This document shows positions 11,785 through 24,784 of a DNA stretch of 64,000 nt, in pieces. The notes below the pieces were generated by a model. It was not told where the DNA came from and ran no database searches. It saw only the letters and a list, made by a program, of their open reading frames with translations. Source of the DNA: Sabethes cyaneus (Eukaryota; Arthropoda; Insecta; Diptera; Culicidae); the NCBI RefSeq assembly GCF_943734655.1, contig NC_071355.1, positions 33,989,434 through 34,053,433 on the forward strand. The letters run 5' to 3'. The position numbers were made by a program, and so were the translations under genes. The first letter of the stretch is position 1. Each line of letters opens with the position of its first letter.

Positions 11785-11794
11785 AGAGGGAGGG

Positions 11795-12320
11795 GCCGCA
11801 ATCCACCATAGAAAACAATCTCGCCTCCAAAAGCCTTCACGTGCCAAATTTGATTCCATTTGCTTGATAAGTTCTCGTATTATGCAGAAATTTGTGTTTT
11901 ATTTATATGGGAGCCTCCTTTATAGAAGGGGGTCTCAAAACACCATAGAAAAAAAGCCTGCCTCCAAAAACCCCCACATGCCAAATTTGGTTCCTTTTGC
12001 TTGATTGATTCTCGAGTTATGAGGATATTTGTATATTATTTGTATGAGAGTTCAGATCACCATAGAAAAAGTTCTTGCCTTCCCCACATGCTAAATTTGG
12101 ATCCATTTGCTTAATTAGTTTGAAATTTATAAGTTAATTTATATTTCATTTTTATCGGAGCCCCCCCCCTCTTAGGGAGACGCACGCCATAGAAAAAAAT
12201 CATACCTTCTAAAACGTCCACATGCCAAATTTGGTTCCAGTTGCATGATAAGTTCCCGAGTTTTGAGGAAATTTGTGTTTCATTTGTATAGGCGCCCCCC
12301 TCTTACGCCCTCTATAAAAT
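11795..12320. repeat. Tandem array of four diverged units, 117-137 bp
   Basis: Units start at CCATAGAAAA-type words at about 11806, 11943, 12060 and 12187. Each continues with CATGCCAAATTTGGTTCC-like sequence, a TTCTCGAGTTATG-like box and TTTGTGTTTCATTTGTAT. Spacing varies (137, 117, 127 bp). Units are separated by C-rich or G-rich stretches. The open frame at 11735-12004 is merely this repeat read through. Confidence 0.8.
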
Positions 12321-12545
12321 TGCTCTCTTACCCCCTTCATTTAATTGCTGATCATTTTATCTATGCAATGTCATATAAATTGTTCAGTTTCGTTCAATAG
12401 TTTAGTAGTTCTTAGCATTTAAAATCGTTCATTCAAACGTTGCATTTCTATTTTCGTTTTCACCAAGTGCTACCCAGTCCCAGTATAGTAAACAAAGACC
12501 TAGTCCTACGTCAAACTTCCAATGGCCAATGGAGCGTCTAGTTAT

Positions 12546-12790
12546 TTACAGGAACAGCTTCATGTCGTCTGCGTGTACTGAAACTCGTATTGAATTAAGA
12601 AGAAACGAGTTGTGATTTACGCAAAGAAGAGGCCCCAGGTGAGAACCTTGCGGAACTCCAGAAGTGACGCGTGTTGACTTCCAGAAGGTGTTTTGAAAGC
12701 GAACTATTTGTTTACGTTTTGTGAGATACGACAGTAGCCGTTTCAAAAGTATTTTTTCTATCGAATATTTTTTCAATTTAAAGAAAGGCG
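12546..12790 (-). pseudogene. Jockey-type reverse transcriptase fragment (minus strand)
   Basis: The minus-strand frame shows LLSYLTKRKQIVRF, then TSGVPQGSHLGPLL, then HADDMKLFL. These are RT motifs 4 and 5 of Jockey/CR1-type elements. The catalytic YADD is changed to HADD, and the residues between motifs are scrambled (CVNHNSFLLNSIRVSV). Only about 75 codons survive, with no endonuclease or ORF1 nearby. The 76-codon open frame is a relic, not a gene. Confidence 0.75.
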
Positions 12791-13234
12791 TTTAGCCCGG
12801 TAAACCTGTGCGATCGAACAGAGCCTCGCGCTTCAGGGGGGCCTCGCGGTTGGTGATGACAGGAGAAAATGTTAAAAATTGTAGTCGACAATCCTTGGCT
12901 GTATATAACACAATTCTGAGCAGCCATTATTTGCATGATTACCATTATTTTTATTCCTCCTTCATTTAAATGCAGAGTGTAAAGAAGTGTTAAGAATAAA
13001 TCGATGAAATTAGGCCTCGCTGTTTTAGAAAGTCTCGTTACATAATTTCCAGACGGCTCGACTCTGCTTGCACGCTGATTCGAGTATTCGAATAAATGAG
13101 CACTTAGCTTGTATCTTTTGTACCAATAAAATCACCAGATCTGAATGGTATTCTACCTACTTTCTAACAGAAAATGAACTGCGTCATAAGTTCCGAGCTC
13201 CCGGTTTCACTTTGGGACATATTCCGGGAATTGC
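12791..13234. other. Stretch with no recognisable gene
   Basis: Mixed sequence with no domain, RNA gene or terminal repeat that I recognise. It may be flank or 5' remains of the RT relic that follows. Confidence 0.35.
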
Positions 13235-14150
13235 ATGCCTAAGGCAGATAAGAAAGAGAAAATCATTTATAAGTCTTTCAGACCAATAAGTCTTACATCA
13301 ACGCTTCTCAAGTTGAATCCGTTACTTGGAAATCAACATGCATACCAACACGATAAATCTCCAGAAACCGCATTGCACTGCGTAGTGAAGTTAATCGAGA
13401 AACGACGGTATTTTGTGCTTTCCTTGATATTGAAGGCGCTTTGGAAAACACGCCATTCGCTTTGATTATCACGGCTGTAGTGTAATCATGCGTGGCTCTC
13501 TTTCAAAATAAAATCGGAGTTCTCTGTTTCTTGCTTTGGTCACTCGTGGCCGACGCATTCCTTCACAAGCTATCGCAGCTTGGTTATGAGACTATTGCTT
13601 ACGCCGTCAAAGAAAAGTTTGTCGCAGTGCAGCTAGGAGCTATAAACACCACCATGTTATGATGTTTACAAGGGTGGCTTAATATAAACCACATAAAAAT
13701 AGTCGTTAAACCATTCACTAGGCAAAAAAAACATATTTTTACTCCCCCTATACCGATGTCTAACTATCAGTCTGAGCTTCAGTAATGTAGTCAAACTCCT
13801 CGGAATAATTCTATATAAAAACTGTACTGAGCTGCTCACCTAAACTATGCTGTTGAGAAAGCATCTGGTTGGCATCAAATACAGGGTTGTAGACTATACA
13901 GTTAAACAGTGAACTACACACAATCAGGGGACTTCTAACTGGACACAGTCCCGCTCTTTAAAGCATATTGGATGATGTCGACACCTGCCGCTTTTGTAAC
14001 TCTGAACTTGAAAGCTCTGCGCATCTGCTCTGCAATTGCGGTGCTCTTGCTTTATCTAGGCATATCTTCCTTAGGAGTTTCCTTCTCACTTCATACCGAG
14101 TACATAACCCAAATCCCAAAAAGTCGCTGATTTTATTAGTCATGTAGTAC
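13235..14150 (+). pseudogene. Jockey-superfamily reverse transcriptase relic with C-terminal Cys/His motif
   Basis: Spread over several frames: KSFRPISLTSTLLKL and NQHAYQHDKSPETALHCVV (RT motifs 1-2), SLVADAFLHKLSQLGYETI (start of the palm around the catalytic motif, whose YADD is lost), then LNINHIKIVVKPFTRQKK. The last part, in a clean frame from about 13970 to a stop near 14145, reads DTCRFCNSELESSAHLLCNC, the C-terminal zinc-binding motif of these elements, followed by RVHNPNPKKSL. Many frameshifts and stops make it inactive. A long minus-strand frame over the last part (13958-14143) is only its shadow. Confidence 0.75.
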
Positions 14151-14742
14151 CGACTTGGGGCACAGGATTACAACTATCTAACCCAACTTCCCAAAAGATG
14201 ATCTTTAAGACGGTTACAGTGGCGTTTTGAGCCAATTCCCTTCTGGCATACAAAAAAAAGCCTCGTTACTTAATCTGCATAGGGCCTCGCGCGCTGTAAC
14301 GTCGGCTTTGTTTTGGTATTACGGTAATAGAGTTTATTGGAAAAAATCTCCTTTTCTTACAACATTTGAACCCGACTCGGATTTTCTCGGATTCGGAATC
14401 AGTGCAGTGATCGATGATGCCTCAAATCTTGAAAACTCGAAAAGATCAGATAAAGTCGGTGAAACTTTCTAATATTCTCTTAAAATGCAGCAAACCTGCT
14501 TTTTCGTAAGAGCGGAATGCAATACGATTACCTACTTATAACTGTAGATAAGAGCATGGGTTCATGATCATTTAGTTTCGGTTGTTTCAAATATTTAATT
14601 TCGTTTTAAAGTAGTTTTTAATGTGTTTTACCAATTGGTTTGGTAAATTCTTCACAACTCGACTCTGTTCTTAGTACATCCTGTTCAAATATTTGTTATC
14701 ACTAATATTTTATATCGCTAGAGAACGTTACCATTTAGGTAT
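14151..14742. other. Probable 3' flank of the RT relic; no gene
   Basis: CCAATTCCCTTCTGGC near 14236 resembles CCAATTCCCTTTTGGCCC near 15463 in the next retroposon, suggesting related 3' untranslated sequence. Nothing else is recognisable. Confidence 0.35.
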
Positions 14743-14762
14743 ATGAAGTAGCATGTACAAAC

Positions 14763-15605
14763 ATGGGTATGAAATGGGGAAGGCAAATGAGGAGCGTCCA
14801 GTATAGCTCTAGCCATCCCAAGCCCCGACCTAGCGCCTCCACGTGGCCATACTTGGGAATGCTTTTTTGAGGTGCGATGCTGGGTGGTTCCCGGCTGCCT
14901 GATCTCAAAATCGAGGTTTTGGGCAGACGGCGGAACCACACGACCTTGTTAATAGGTAAGCATAAAATAAGTTATTTTAATTATTTTTTTCATTTTAGCT
15001 TGTGAAGCACCTTCTGCTATATACAACTTTGGCCAATACGAGTGTTAATACTGCACATGGCTATTGGATACCAGAAGAAAAAATTAAACTAATTATTGGA
15101 AGCACTTATGGAAACTAAAAGGACGCAACTCTATTCCATTCGAAGGACTGCTGGTGAGATTGTTCTATTTTTATCCATATATACCACATGTCATAAATAA
15201 ACTAGAATGGGGAAGAGGGAGGGACCATCAGAGCACTTGTTTGAAGCGGTGGTCCTAGGGAGAGTGAAACAGTCAACTTTCCAGGGTTAATCTTGGGCCG
15301 ATTAACAACACATCGTGGATAATGAGCGGGCTTTTCTCTCCACCTGCTGGAGTTCTTCTGCATTAAGACGGTTTATTCAACGATTGACTCAGGCGACTTA
15401 GCCCTTGGAAGGAGATTCTCTAAATCCCTGGTACGTGTAAGTGATGTTGCTTATCGACCAATTCCCTTTTGGCCCTTCATACAAGGGGTGGGAAGCATGA
15501 CCAATCGTTGAACATCTTCAACTCTTTTTGACATGATAGGCACATTGCTATGAACGGTTGTTCTGCTAAGGCAGGTGGTAGTACCATATATTCATTCATA
15601 TATTC
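14763..15605 (+). mobile_element. 843-bp retroposon with a 20-bp target duplication
   Basis: Exact direct repeats ATGAAGTAGCATGTACAAAC flank the segment (14743-14762 and 15606-15625). Long variable duplications are typical of target-primed retrotransposition. The right end is a simple tail of ATATTC-like repeats (about 15583-15605), marking it as the 3' end on the plus strand. No RT is encoded; the content resembles a non-LTR 3' untranslated region. A GTAAGC...TTTTAG pair (14955-14999) mimics a 45-bp intron but has no coding context. Confidence 0.7.
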
Positions 15606-15625
15606 ATGAAGTAGCATGTACAAAC

Positions 15626-18600
15626 GTATTTTTATGCATTTTAACTTAAGGGAAGAAATCGCGGAATTTCCTACTAAACAAATTCCGTTTGTGAACGCGA
15701 ACTCTAAAATTAAAGTATTTTAAAATTCAAACGCACTGAAACTTTTCCCATTTGACGCCAGCTGCTCGTCGCTTAAATACCAAATAATTCTAATTTAATA
15801 CGGTAAACATCTCTTATCACGCAACACATACGTGAGGAACTGCTAGTGGGTAGGGTGACTGCCTGTTTGACGTTTGTTCTAATTATAACGAAAATATTTG
15901 CCTTTACTACCACGTGCTTTCGAATCCTACTTTGCAGCAAGGCTCTAGTCAGCACCGAAAGTATTGCCTACTCGCTTGCAACAGCCCGGTGGACGATGGA
16001 GTCCGTTAAAACTTGCGTACCTAATATGTACCCCGCTACGGTAGACTGTACCGGATGGCCACATCACCGAGCAACCGAAGTTGGAGTCGGCATTAACGCA
16101 ACAGAGCGATTTGCACGAAGGCTGCTAGGCAGGCTGCTAACCTAGGGGTGAGTTCATTGAAAACTCCGAACCGACGAATGAACGGACGGACGGTTGGACG
16201 GACATCCAGCATCAGCAGCGGATGAATTATAAAGTGAAGTTAATTAGGAATGAAATATTTGCTATAATTAGCCCGATACGATGAGGCCCACTTTCAAAGG
16301 GGGAAGGGGGGCAACTGGTCGTGCCTGTCGGTGCGGTGGTGTGGATGATTCTGATGCAAACTAAACTGATGGTGCTGAACTGGAGGTGCGTAGGTGTTTG
16401 TGAGTGTTTCGTTAGTTTATTTAAAGCTTTATGCTTGAATTGCTAAAAGCTTTGAGCTATTGGCAATAATCTCGTCAAAATCGATTATGAAGAGGCCTGT
16501 ATTTCGTGTCAAAAAATTTCTGTGAGTAATTTTAAATGTACCTAATTTAACCAGTTAGTTTCCTATATTCCTATCCTTCTAAACTACTGCTTGCACGTTA
16601 TCTAAACCATTAGTGATTTCACGAATGGTGATTCCTCAAAGTATCTTGTGGTCTGATGAGTGGAATGTTCAATCAAGGCTCTCGTGTGAAACCCCTGAAA
16701 CAACCAGTGCACTACTGGCAAGTAAGTGTGAAGTTTTGCATTAATTTACATTGCAGAACAATTATCTGTGACAGCAGCGGCAGTTTCTCCCAGAGGAACG
16801 AAACCCATTCCGCTTATCACCTATGCTTGATGCTCTAACCAGCTAGCTGCAACTGCACGTAGCTGACACGTAAACTTACTTCGTAGTAAAATTTCTTATC
16901 ATCAGAATATCCTAAATGAACAAGCACCGGTGTCTCTCTTCTGTCGTATCTATAGGAACGTGCTGCTGCTAGACGATGGCACGTGTTGCATATCGATGAG
17001 ATTTGGATCATATTAGAGAGCGTCACCGCAGCACCGGCAGCAGCAGAAAGTGAAGCCAAGGAACGCGCCGGCAGACGGCCTTGCGGGAATTCCTTACCAA
17101 ACCAAGGCACAGCAGAATCGGGACCGAGAGGAGTGAAAATTTAAACGAGCTAATGCGCTTCATGCTTGCTTGTTTACCGTCGTCTCTGGTATGGAATATC
17201 AATTAGAATCGTGTCGGAAAGAGTTCTGCTTGTCTCGAATTCCACCGAGTCTTTGCTTCTTCAGTCTTTTTGAAACTTTTTCCATTCCTTGGAACTTTGG
17301 GCGCTCATAAAACCGAGCGCTGAAATGATTTTCGAGTTTAACCTTAGCGCTTAAACTGTGCCCTGCTCTCAATCAGCATTAAATAATGTAATTTATCACA
17401 AATAACGGCTGTTGACTAATCCAATATTTACCCACTTCGTTTCACATTCGAACTGACGACAACGCAACGGTGCAAAGGCATAAGACTCGGTACGTTTTAC
17501 AGTCACCTTCTGATTGCCATTCAGTATCTGCACGCTTGTAAAATATTCAAATATCATTTGTCTCCGGTGAGGAAAAAGGCACCTTCGTTCAGACACTACA
17601 CAGGGAAAACAAGAGCAATCGCTTAATGGAATCGTACAGCTCAACGAGCCTTATCGTTCAATTTTCATCTTACAATCATTAATTAGAGCAACGCAAACAA
17701 TGTTCAGCCTTGCGTTTACATGCTTGATCACTAAGTTGCAAAGCGCCGAGTCGAGCGTGAACCGTAAGCCAACAAACACAATGCCACTCGTCAGGAGTTA
17801 AGTGATATTACATGCTACCGTCGAATGAATCACCATCACCAGGCAGCTCCTTCCTCCTGTTTCAACTTCGAAATCTCGAACGCACGCTAGAGTTAAGTTA
17901 ACTTGTTTGCAAACTTATGTCACAGTAAAATAAGCAATTCAAAACGAGAAATAGAAATACAGTCTTCGGGGCTGAAGAAAACTAATGCCATCTCCTTATT
18001 CTCAAGTTGCTCAAATCATTCCCTTCCTTCCGAAGAAACAGACACTCGCATGCCGGAGAAAGTTAAAGCACATCCTGAAGATAAGGCTGTCTTACGAAGA
18101 CGAAGCGATGCAAGATTCACATCAAAAACGGAATGCTGTAAATAATCCTAGTGCAGTGTAAAATTTCACAAGCAACAATATGGAATAATTTATTTCGGTA
18201 TCACATGCTGCTTATTTTTCTTCTTGGAAACGTGAAAATGTCATACCTCATACGGAAGGCTCACATCATCCGTATGATGAAGCGGCTCATGACGACAAGG
18301 CATCGGATTAGGGCTTCGGCTTGAAATGTTCTCCTGTTCTTCCAAAGGAACGTCATCAGATATCACTTAAACCTCACTAATTTGTTGTTGCCGTTGTTGA
18401 CTCTCAAGCAAAGAATGTCTTCTATTTCGTTACGTTGTTGTTCAGCATACGTATTTTGTGTACGTACAGTACACCGGCATGAAGTCGACGAAGGTTTATT
18501 TCTTCTTCCGTCGCTCGGTGCTGTCTAGTCTACCTGCCCGGTAGGACACCGTACGATAGAGCGATTTTGTTGAATAAAAACGTCTGTTTTCTGAAAAAAA

Positions 18601-19390
18601 GCTCTTACATTTATTTTCCTTCACAGTAACCCAATCGTCATGTTTCTTTGCTTTATATTTGTCCTCTGTTTCAGGTTATGCTGGTATGGTTTTTCCTTTT
18701 CCCTTTCTTACCTTATGTATCTTTTAATTTTACGCTTACGATTTTTTCGCTTTTTATCACTAACTGTCCCTTTACTATGTAATTTTTCCCGTTTTCAAAA
18801 CAGGGCTCTTTTTTTTAAAAGGAATTCACTGCATTCTCCATGCCAATCTGAACACAGAGAATATATTTGCATGAACAGAATTTTTGTTTCAAACCAAAAA
18901 ACTGCTTTTGAAACTACAGAATCAATGATCCTCAAACCTTCAAAAAATTCAGAAACAATAAGGCGACGAAAAGAAGCTTAAAATACGAACAAAAGATAAC
19001 TGTAGGGGTTATACCGCCTACGGAAACATAGACTAGGGAAAGAAAAGGCGGATCGCTTTTAGTCCAACCAACCTTAAGGGTCGGCGGGCACCTTACGACT
19101 GCTTTATTCATGACTGCTCACCTTACTTGAAAACCCTACCTTTTAATGCGCGGTGGCTCGCTACCGTAATCAAAAACACTTACATTTACTTGGCGGGTTG
19201 CAGAAATTGAAGAATTTATCAGTGCGAGACGACCGTGAGCGCTTTCGTTGACTTCAGACAAATGATAAATGAAATTCCAGACTCAGAATATGTTAAAATG
19301 GGACGCGCGGGTCGAGACGCTACAGGTTCCCCCCCTTACAGAGCTGGAAGTTATATCTGAAGGAGATTACGAACAGCAGCTGGCGTAGGA
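15626..19390. other. Long stretch with no recognisable gene or element
   Basis: Mostly complex sequence. Open frames such as 15846-16145 (+) and 16835-17110 (-) show no domain and weak start contexts. An AATAAA-type hexamer at about 18572 is followed by an A run, possibly a retroposed 3' end. Part of 19000-19210 is G+C-richer with no identity I can support. Host intron or intergenic DNA is the simplest reading. Confidence 0.4.
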
Positions 19391-19399
19391 AAAATAGCT

Positions 19400-19945
19400 C
19401 CTCCACATTCGGTCTGGACACCGTTCAGACTAATGCGATGAAAAAGTGTTAGGAGGATGGCAAATATAGGATGAAACTTGACAAATAGACAATGTGAAAA
19501 AGTAAAAATACGTCGAGAACAACATGAAAATGCGATGCAAAGACAGCAAAGCAGCGACAAAAAGAAAAAAACAATAAACATGACAAAAAGAGGTTTAAAA
19601 AGTGTCAAAGGGCGACGAAATTTGCTAAAAACGACGATGAAAGAACGATGAAAAGTTGGTAGAAAGGTAACATTTTTATTGCATTGACAACAAATAGAAT
19701 GACGAAAAATTGCGAAAAAAGTGACGAAGAGAAGAAAGCAACGACAAAAAACGATGTAAACAATAAAAAAAACAAAACAGCAATAAAAAAGTTGATGGCA
19801 CAAAGCAAGAACACAAATACGACAGAGAGGTGACTAAAAGACGACGAATACGAAAAAAACACAACAAAAAGTTGACAAAATGATAGCGAAAGGCGTCGAA
19901 AAGACAACAATAAGATTACGAATAGAAGCCAAAGCAGCGACAAAT
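19400..19945. repeat. Degenerate GACGAAAA-type low-complexity tract
   Basis: A-rich purine sequence built from words such as GACGAAAA, GACAAAAAG and GACGATGAAAAG. The complementary strand yields long F/S/V/C/L-rich open frames (for example 19351-19803), which are composition artefacts. The same vocabulary returns at 21700-23100 and 28385-29930. Confidence 0.75.
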
Positions 19946-21690
19946 GATGTTTATTAATTTATTAATTTATTTATTTATCTATTTATAATGTAATTCATCC
20001 GACTAATAGTCTACATGAATAAAAATGACTGGAAAAGCCCGTTCGGATTGATTAGCAAAGAACGATTGTGAAGTCATTCTCGAATAGGCACAAAACCCAG
20101 TATATTTTAACTAGCATTCCATATTATAAAGGTTCACAATAATAGTCAACAATAATTAATAATAAAGTATCGCACATATAAATTTACAAAATAAAACATG
20201 ATGGCCAATTCACGATAAGCAAAAAACGAACATATTACTAGCTAACTGATGAATTAAGTAGCTTAAGAAGCTTTTCTTTGAACACCGATGACGACTCGTT
20301 GAACTCGAACAGGTGGAAGAACTCATTGAAGGTTTATTTAGGAGGAGGGAGGATTAGAGGAGTATTTTTCGTGAAATTTGAACGGTTGAAGGGCATATGC
20401 AGAAATCCGCTACGTTGACGAAAGTTTCTGGGTAATACCCTTGCCTGTAAGTGTTCTAATAATATGGGACTATCCACTTCTGAAGTGAGAATTTTAGCTG
20501 CTATAACAGCCTTGTACACTTTCCTTCTCTTTTCGAGGGTTGTCAATCCCAGCAACTGACCCCAGCGAGCTTCATATGGTGGAAGATACTGTGGGTTATT
20601 CCACCGTAAATGCCTAAGGGCATACCAAACAAACTTGCGTTGGATAGCCTTTATCCGATTGATCCAGTTCACACGATACGATGACCAAACAACTGCAGAA
20701 TTTTCCGGTGAGATCGGACATGTGCACAGTATATAAGTGTGGGTCGTCGAACTCTTTGGCAATTTTGAACTTGAATCCCAGTTGTCTATAAGCTTTATCG
20801 ATGATTGCTGAGAGATGGTTTCGAAAAGTTAACCTTGTGCCAATCAAAACTCCAAGATCTTTGAAGCACTGCACACGTTCAAGCATCTGATCATTAATAC
20901 GATAGTAAAATTTGACAACTTCACGGCTCTGTTTACGATGGAATGAAATTACGAGACATTTATTAATGCTGAACGTCATACTATTTTATTCACACCAATT
21001 GGAAAAGATTTTCAACAAAGACTGAAGAACATAGCAGTCGGTCAAGCTTTTCACAGTGACGTATAGTTTTAGCTATCACATCATTGAAAAACAGTGAAAA
21101 TAACAACGGGCCAAGGTTGCTACCTTGGGGAACTTCAGTCTCATTAACGAAAATAACAGACAGTGATGATCCGATTATATCTTGTAGCTTCCTGTTTTTC
21201 AAGTATGACTCCAACCAGCGACAAAGGCGTTGAGAAAACATAAGTTTAGCAAACTTCTTCAGAGCAATATCATAATCAATCCGATCGAATGCTACCTTAA
21301 GATCTGTGTAAATAGCATCGACTTGGTAACCAGAGCCAATAGTGTTAATACAAAATGTAGTAAAATCTAGCAAATTTGTATCAACTGATCGTCCTGGTAC
21401 GAAACCATGCTGATCAGGAGAAATATAATTCTTTCAGGAGAAAAGAATTACTTCACTCACGATAATTTAACGTTACGCTTGGAGCCTGCACACAGTGATG
21501 TGATGCCCCTATAGTTACTGACAGTTCGTTTATCGCTTTTTTTAAAAACCGGGAACATGAACGACTTTTTCCATTCTGCTGGAAGCTTTGCCTGATCCAT
21601 TGATAGCTTGAAGATCTTCAGAAGTGGCGTTAATAGTAGTTGAATGCAGCGTTTCAAAACAATAGCAGGTATTCCGTCAGGTCCTGGCTA
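19946..21690 (-). pseudogene. Jockey/CR1-like non-LTR retrotransposon, 5'-truncated, minus strand
   Basis: From the 5' side (about 21690) the minus strand encodes PGPDGIPAIVLK, AEWKKSFMFPVFKKSDKR and YRGIT (RT motifs 0-2), then AIYTDLKVAFDRIDYDI (motif 3), EVPQGSNLGPLLFSLFFNDV (motif 4), FKDLGVLIGTRLTFRNHL, and a long tail with WNNPQYLPPYEARWGQLLGL and NEFFHLFEFNES near 20250-20310. The YADD catalytic box between motif 4 and MTFSINKCL is lost, with frameshifts. The 3' end is a simple AAATAAATT-type tail near 19948-19985. The element interrupts the GACGAAAA tract. Assignment to Jockey/CR1-like is by motif; inactivity is clear. Confidence 0.85.
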
Positions 21691-21699
21691 AATACTACG

Positions 21700-23104
21700 T
21701 GACTAAATACGATCCAGAAAATAAAAAAACGCAACGCAAAGATGTTTAACAGTTTCAAAAGGCGTCAAAATAAAAAAGATTTTATAAGCAGCCAAAACCA
21801 ACAAAGAAGCGATAAAAATACTCAAGGCTGACTCCATAAAACGAAGAACAGACGACGTAATTATGCTGAAATAATGACAAAAAACACAAAAGGCAGAGAA
21901 ATGACAAAAAGACAACGTATGCGAAGAGAAGGCAACAAAGAGATGATAATAAGACAGTGAAAAGGTATCGAAAAGAGAACAATTAGATGAGGAAAAGACA
22001 ACGAAGAAGTGGCCAAAAAATAATGAAAAAAGATAAAAATCGACGAAAATACGATGAAAAGACACCGGAAAAAAAACGCCAGAGCAGCAACAAAAAATTT
22101 CAAAAAAAGACAGTACAAAACGACGACATTACTATAGATAGATGTAGCAAAGGTCGTGAAGACACGTAGAAAAGACGGCGAAACAGGAATGAAAAACAAT
22201 TAAACAGCTTCCAAAAGGGGACAAAAGACGCACAAAATTTACATGTTGTAACGATAACGCTAGAACGACGAAAAAATTGCAAAAATAGACGAGGGACACA
22301 AAAACGACGAAACGATGACAAAAAACAATGAAAAATGACAATAAATGAGATGATTAAATGATGACGTAAAAACGTCAAAACAGCAACGGCACAAATCAAG
22401 TACACAAGCAACAGAGAGATGACAAAAAGACGAATACGAAAAAAAGATAACAAAAACAAATAACAACGGCGAAAAGGCGTCAAAAAGACAAAGTACACAT
22501 ATACAACAATAAAATGACACAAAAACGCTAAACAGCGACAAAAACATGACAAAATATTGCTAAGTGATGAATGACCCTCTGGGCTATAAATGACTGACAA
22601 AAAAGAAAAGCAGCAAAAAAATTATTAACAGTTACAAAAAGGTGTCAAAACAAGAAAGATAATAAAAAGTGCAAATCCGACGAAAAAGTGATAGGAAATG
22701 CATAAAGCTGACTTGAAAAAACGACAAAAATGTGTTGAAATGAAGGCAAAAAAGAAAAAAAAACATAAAGACAACATAAAATATGGCAGACTGATGACAA
22801 AAAGACGGTGAAAAGGTATCGAAAAGACAGCAATAAGATGACGAAGAGGTGGCAAAAAGACAATTAAATAAAGACTAGTGACGAAAAAAACCGTTCTTTT
22901 GCCAGGGCAGCAACAAAAAAAGCCTAAAAAGACAATATAAAATAACGAAATGACTATAAATAGATGAAGATGAAGAGGAAGACACGATAAAAAGACGATC
23001 AATCTGAAACAAAAAACAATTAAAAGGTTTAAAAAAGCAACAAAACAAGCAGAAAAGACAACGGTAGGATGGCGAATGCACGACCTAAAGACAACAAAAG
23101 AACA
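21700..23104. repeat. GACGAAAA-type low-complexity tract, continued
   Basis: The same degenerate purine repeat as 19400-19945 continues on the other side of the Jockey-like insertion. Frames on the minus strand (such as 22100-22600) are artefacts of TTTTCGTC-type codons. It abuts the truncated R1-like RT at about 23104. Confidence 0.75.
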
Positions 23105-24784
23105 ACGATCCGCAAAGCCGACAACCACCACCCCTACCGGGAACTTTAGCTTCAACACCTCGTCATACACGAGGCTCAGTATGGAGCCTTGCGGAACCCC
23201 TGCGGTGATTAGAACGCACTTCTGACCCTTCTCCGTGTTGTAGCACAATTCTCCAGAATCCTGTACAGCGACACCGTTTGTACTCTCAGTGTACTGTACG
23301 ATTCTGTTAAGGATAACCCTCTCCAGCACCTTGCCGGCAGTATCGAGCCTACATGACGTGCGACACCCGGAGGTATTCCCGGCTTCGGCAATAGGACCCG
23401 ATTCTGTCGCTTTCATCTGTCCGAGAAGTGGCCATCTTCCAGGTATCTACTCATTACAGTCCCAAATAATTCGGGAGCCTCTAGAATAGCCGCTTTAATG
23501 GCCATATTTGGGATTCCGTCTGGCCCGGTGCCTTGCTCACATTTAGGGATTTAGCGATCTCAACGAGATCCTCGTTCGTAACCGGCGCTCCCTCCCCAAC
23601 CACTAAACCGCCATCGCCCACGTTACTATGGATGTTCGGCACGGAGGCCGATCATCCTACGCTATGGTCTGAGATACTGGACCGTGGGACGACTCAGCGG
23701 CCTGAGGCCAGGGCCTTGGCTCATGGCGCGGAAAGAGGCCCTCGATGATCCGCTCAAGCATCTCAGGCGACCGCTCTGCGGACGCCATCACGCCCTTGGT
23801 CTTTGCCAATACGACCCTGCAGGCATCACCCCACGGGTTCGCATTGGCACTAGCACATAACCTTTCAAATCAGGCTCGCTCCCACTCTTAAGCGCTGCGC
23901 ATGCAGCAACAAGTGCTACTCGTCATTCTGCTCTGCCTTCGTCCAAATGAGCTCTTTGCAGAATTCTCCTCCCACGAAAGCACGTTCCGCGTAGTTTCGC
24001 AATTTCTTCTGTCCACCAGTAAGCCGGTGACCTACCATTCCTAGGCATGGTGGCGTCACACGCTCGCGATCAGCGTTCGGATCGGGCATATCGCGATCAC
24101 AGCACTCTCTTCGGATCGCTTCCATAAATACTTCGGAATCGAAATATGATGTCTTCCATCCATGGGTTGTTGGAGTGCAGGCCGCCTGCCACCTCATTAT
24201 CTGACCGATCCCATTGCGGACCGCCTGATGGTCACTATGAGTGTAGCCACTGCCTACCCTCAAGTCTCCTATCAGACCAGGACTGTCGAATGTCACGTCG
24301 ATGATAGACTCCGCACCGTTCCTATTGAAGGTACTTATGGTGCCGATGTTGGCCAGATCTACGTTGAGCATTGCCAGAGCCTCAAGCAGAATCCAACCCC
24401 TATGGTTCGTGCGACGACTTCCCCACTCTACCGCCCAAGCGTTGAAGTCGCCGCCACAACCACCGGCCTTAGAGCAGTCAGCCCAACTGATACTCGGTCT
24501 ACCATCCGCGTAAACTGCTCGATCGACCATCTCGACGGAGTATAACAGCTGCAGTAGAACACTCCACCCACTTTGGCAACCGCGAAACCCTTGTCTGCGG
24601 TTGACACAACCTCTTGTCCATATAGCCGCCGTCCCGGACCTATCCGAGACCCAGTTACCGTTTCTGGCAGGGATGCAGTATGGGTTCGAGATGATGGCAA
24701 TGTCCGTCAACGACTCAGTAACTGCTTGGTACAACAGCTGCTGGGCCGCGTAGGAGTGATTCAAGTTTAGTTGCGTTACCTGCA
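23105..24784 (-). pseudogene. R1-like non-LTR retrotransposon ORF2 (endonuclease plus RT remnant), minus strand
   Basis: The endonuclease part (24784 down to about 23916) starts QVTQLNLNHSYAAQQLL and includes AIISNPYCIPARNGNWV, GGDFNAWAVEWGSRRTN, RNGAESIIDVTF and GYTHSDHQAV. This is the R1-clade endonuclease layout. The Glu expected in AIISEPY is Asn, so the active site is damaged. RT remnants follow in broken frames: GTGPDGIPNMAIKAA, RVLLPKPGIPPG, DTAGKVLERVILNRIVQYTE, then a jump to TAGVPQGSILS and VYDEVLKLKFPVGVV ending at GFAD, where the low-complexity tract begins. The middle of the RT and everything after FAD are missing. ORF2 begins at a GTG overlapping the ORF1 stop; the original ATG is probably mutated. 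Confidence 0.85.

Noticed and set aside
13958..14143. Minus-strand 61-codon frame
   Set aside because: Shadow of the plus-strand zinc-motif frame of the RT relic.
14955..14999. 45-bp intron with GTAAGC donor and TTTTAG acceptor
   Set aside because: No coding frame joins across it, and it lies inside a retroposon.
22100..23416. Long minus-strand open frames rich in F, S, V, C and L (for example 166 and 263 codons)
   Set aside because: They arise from the GACGAAAA-type tract, where stops are rare by composition. Only the first codons of the 263-codon frame (R1-like RT) are meaningful.
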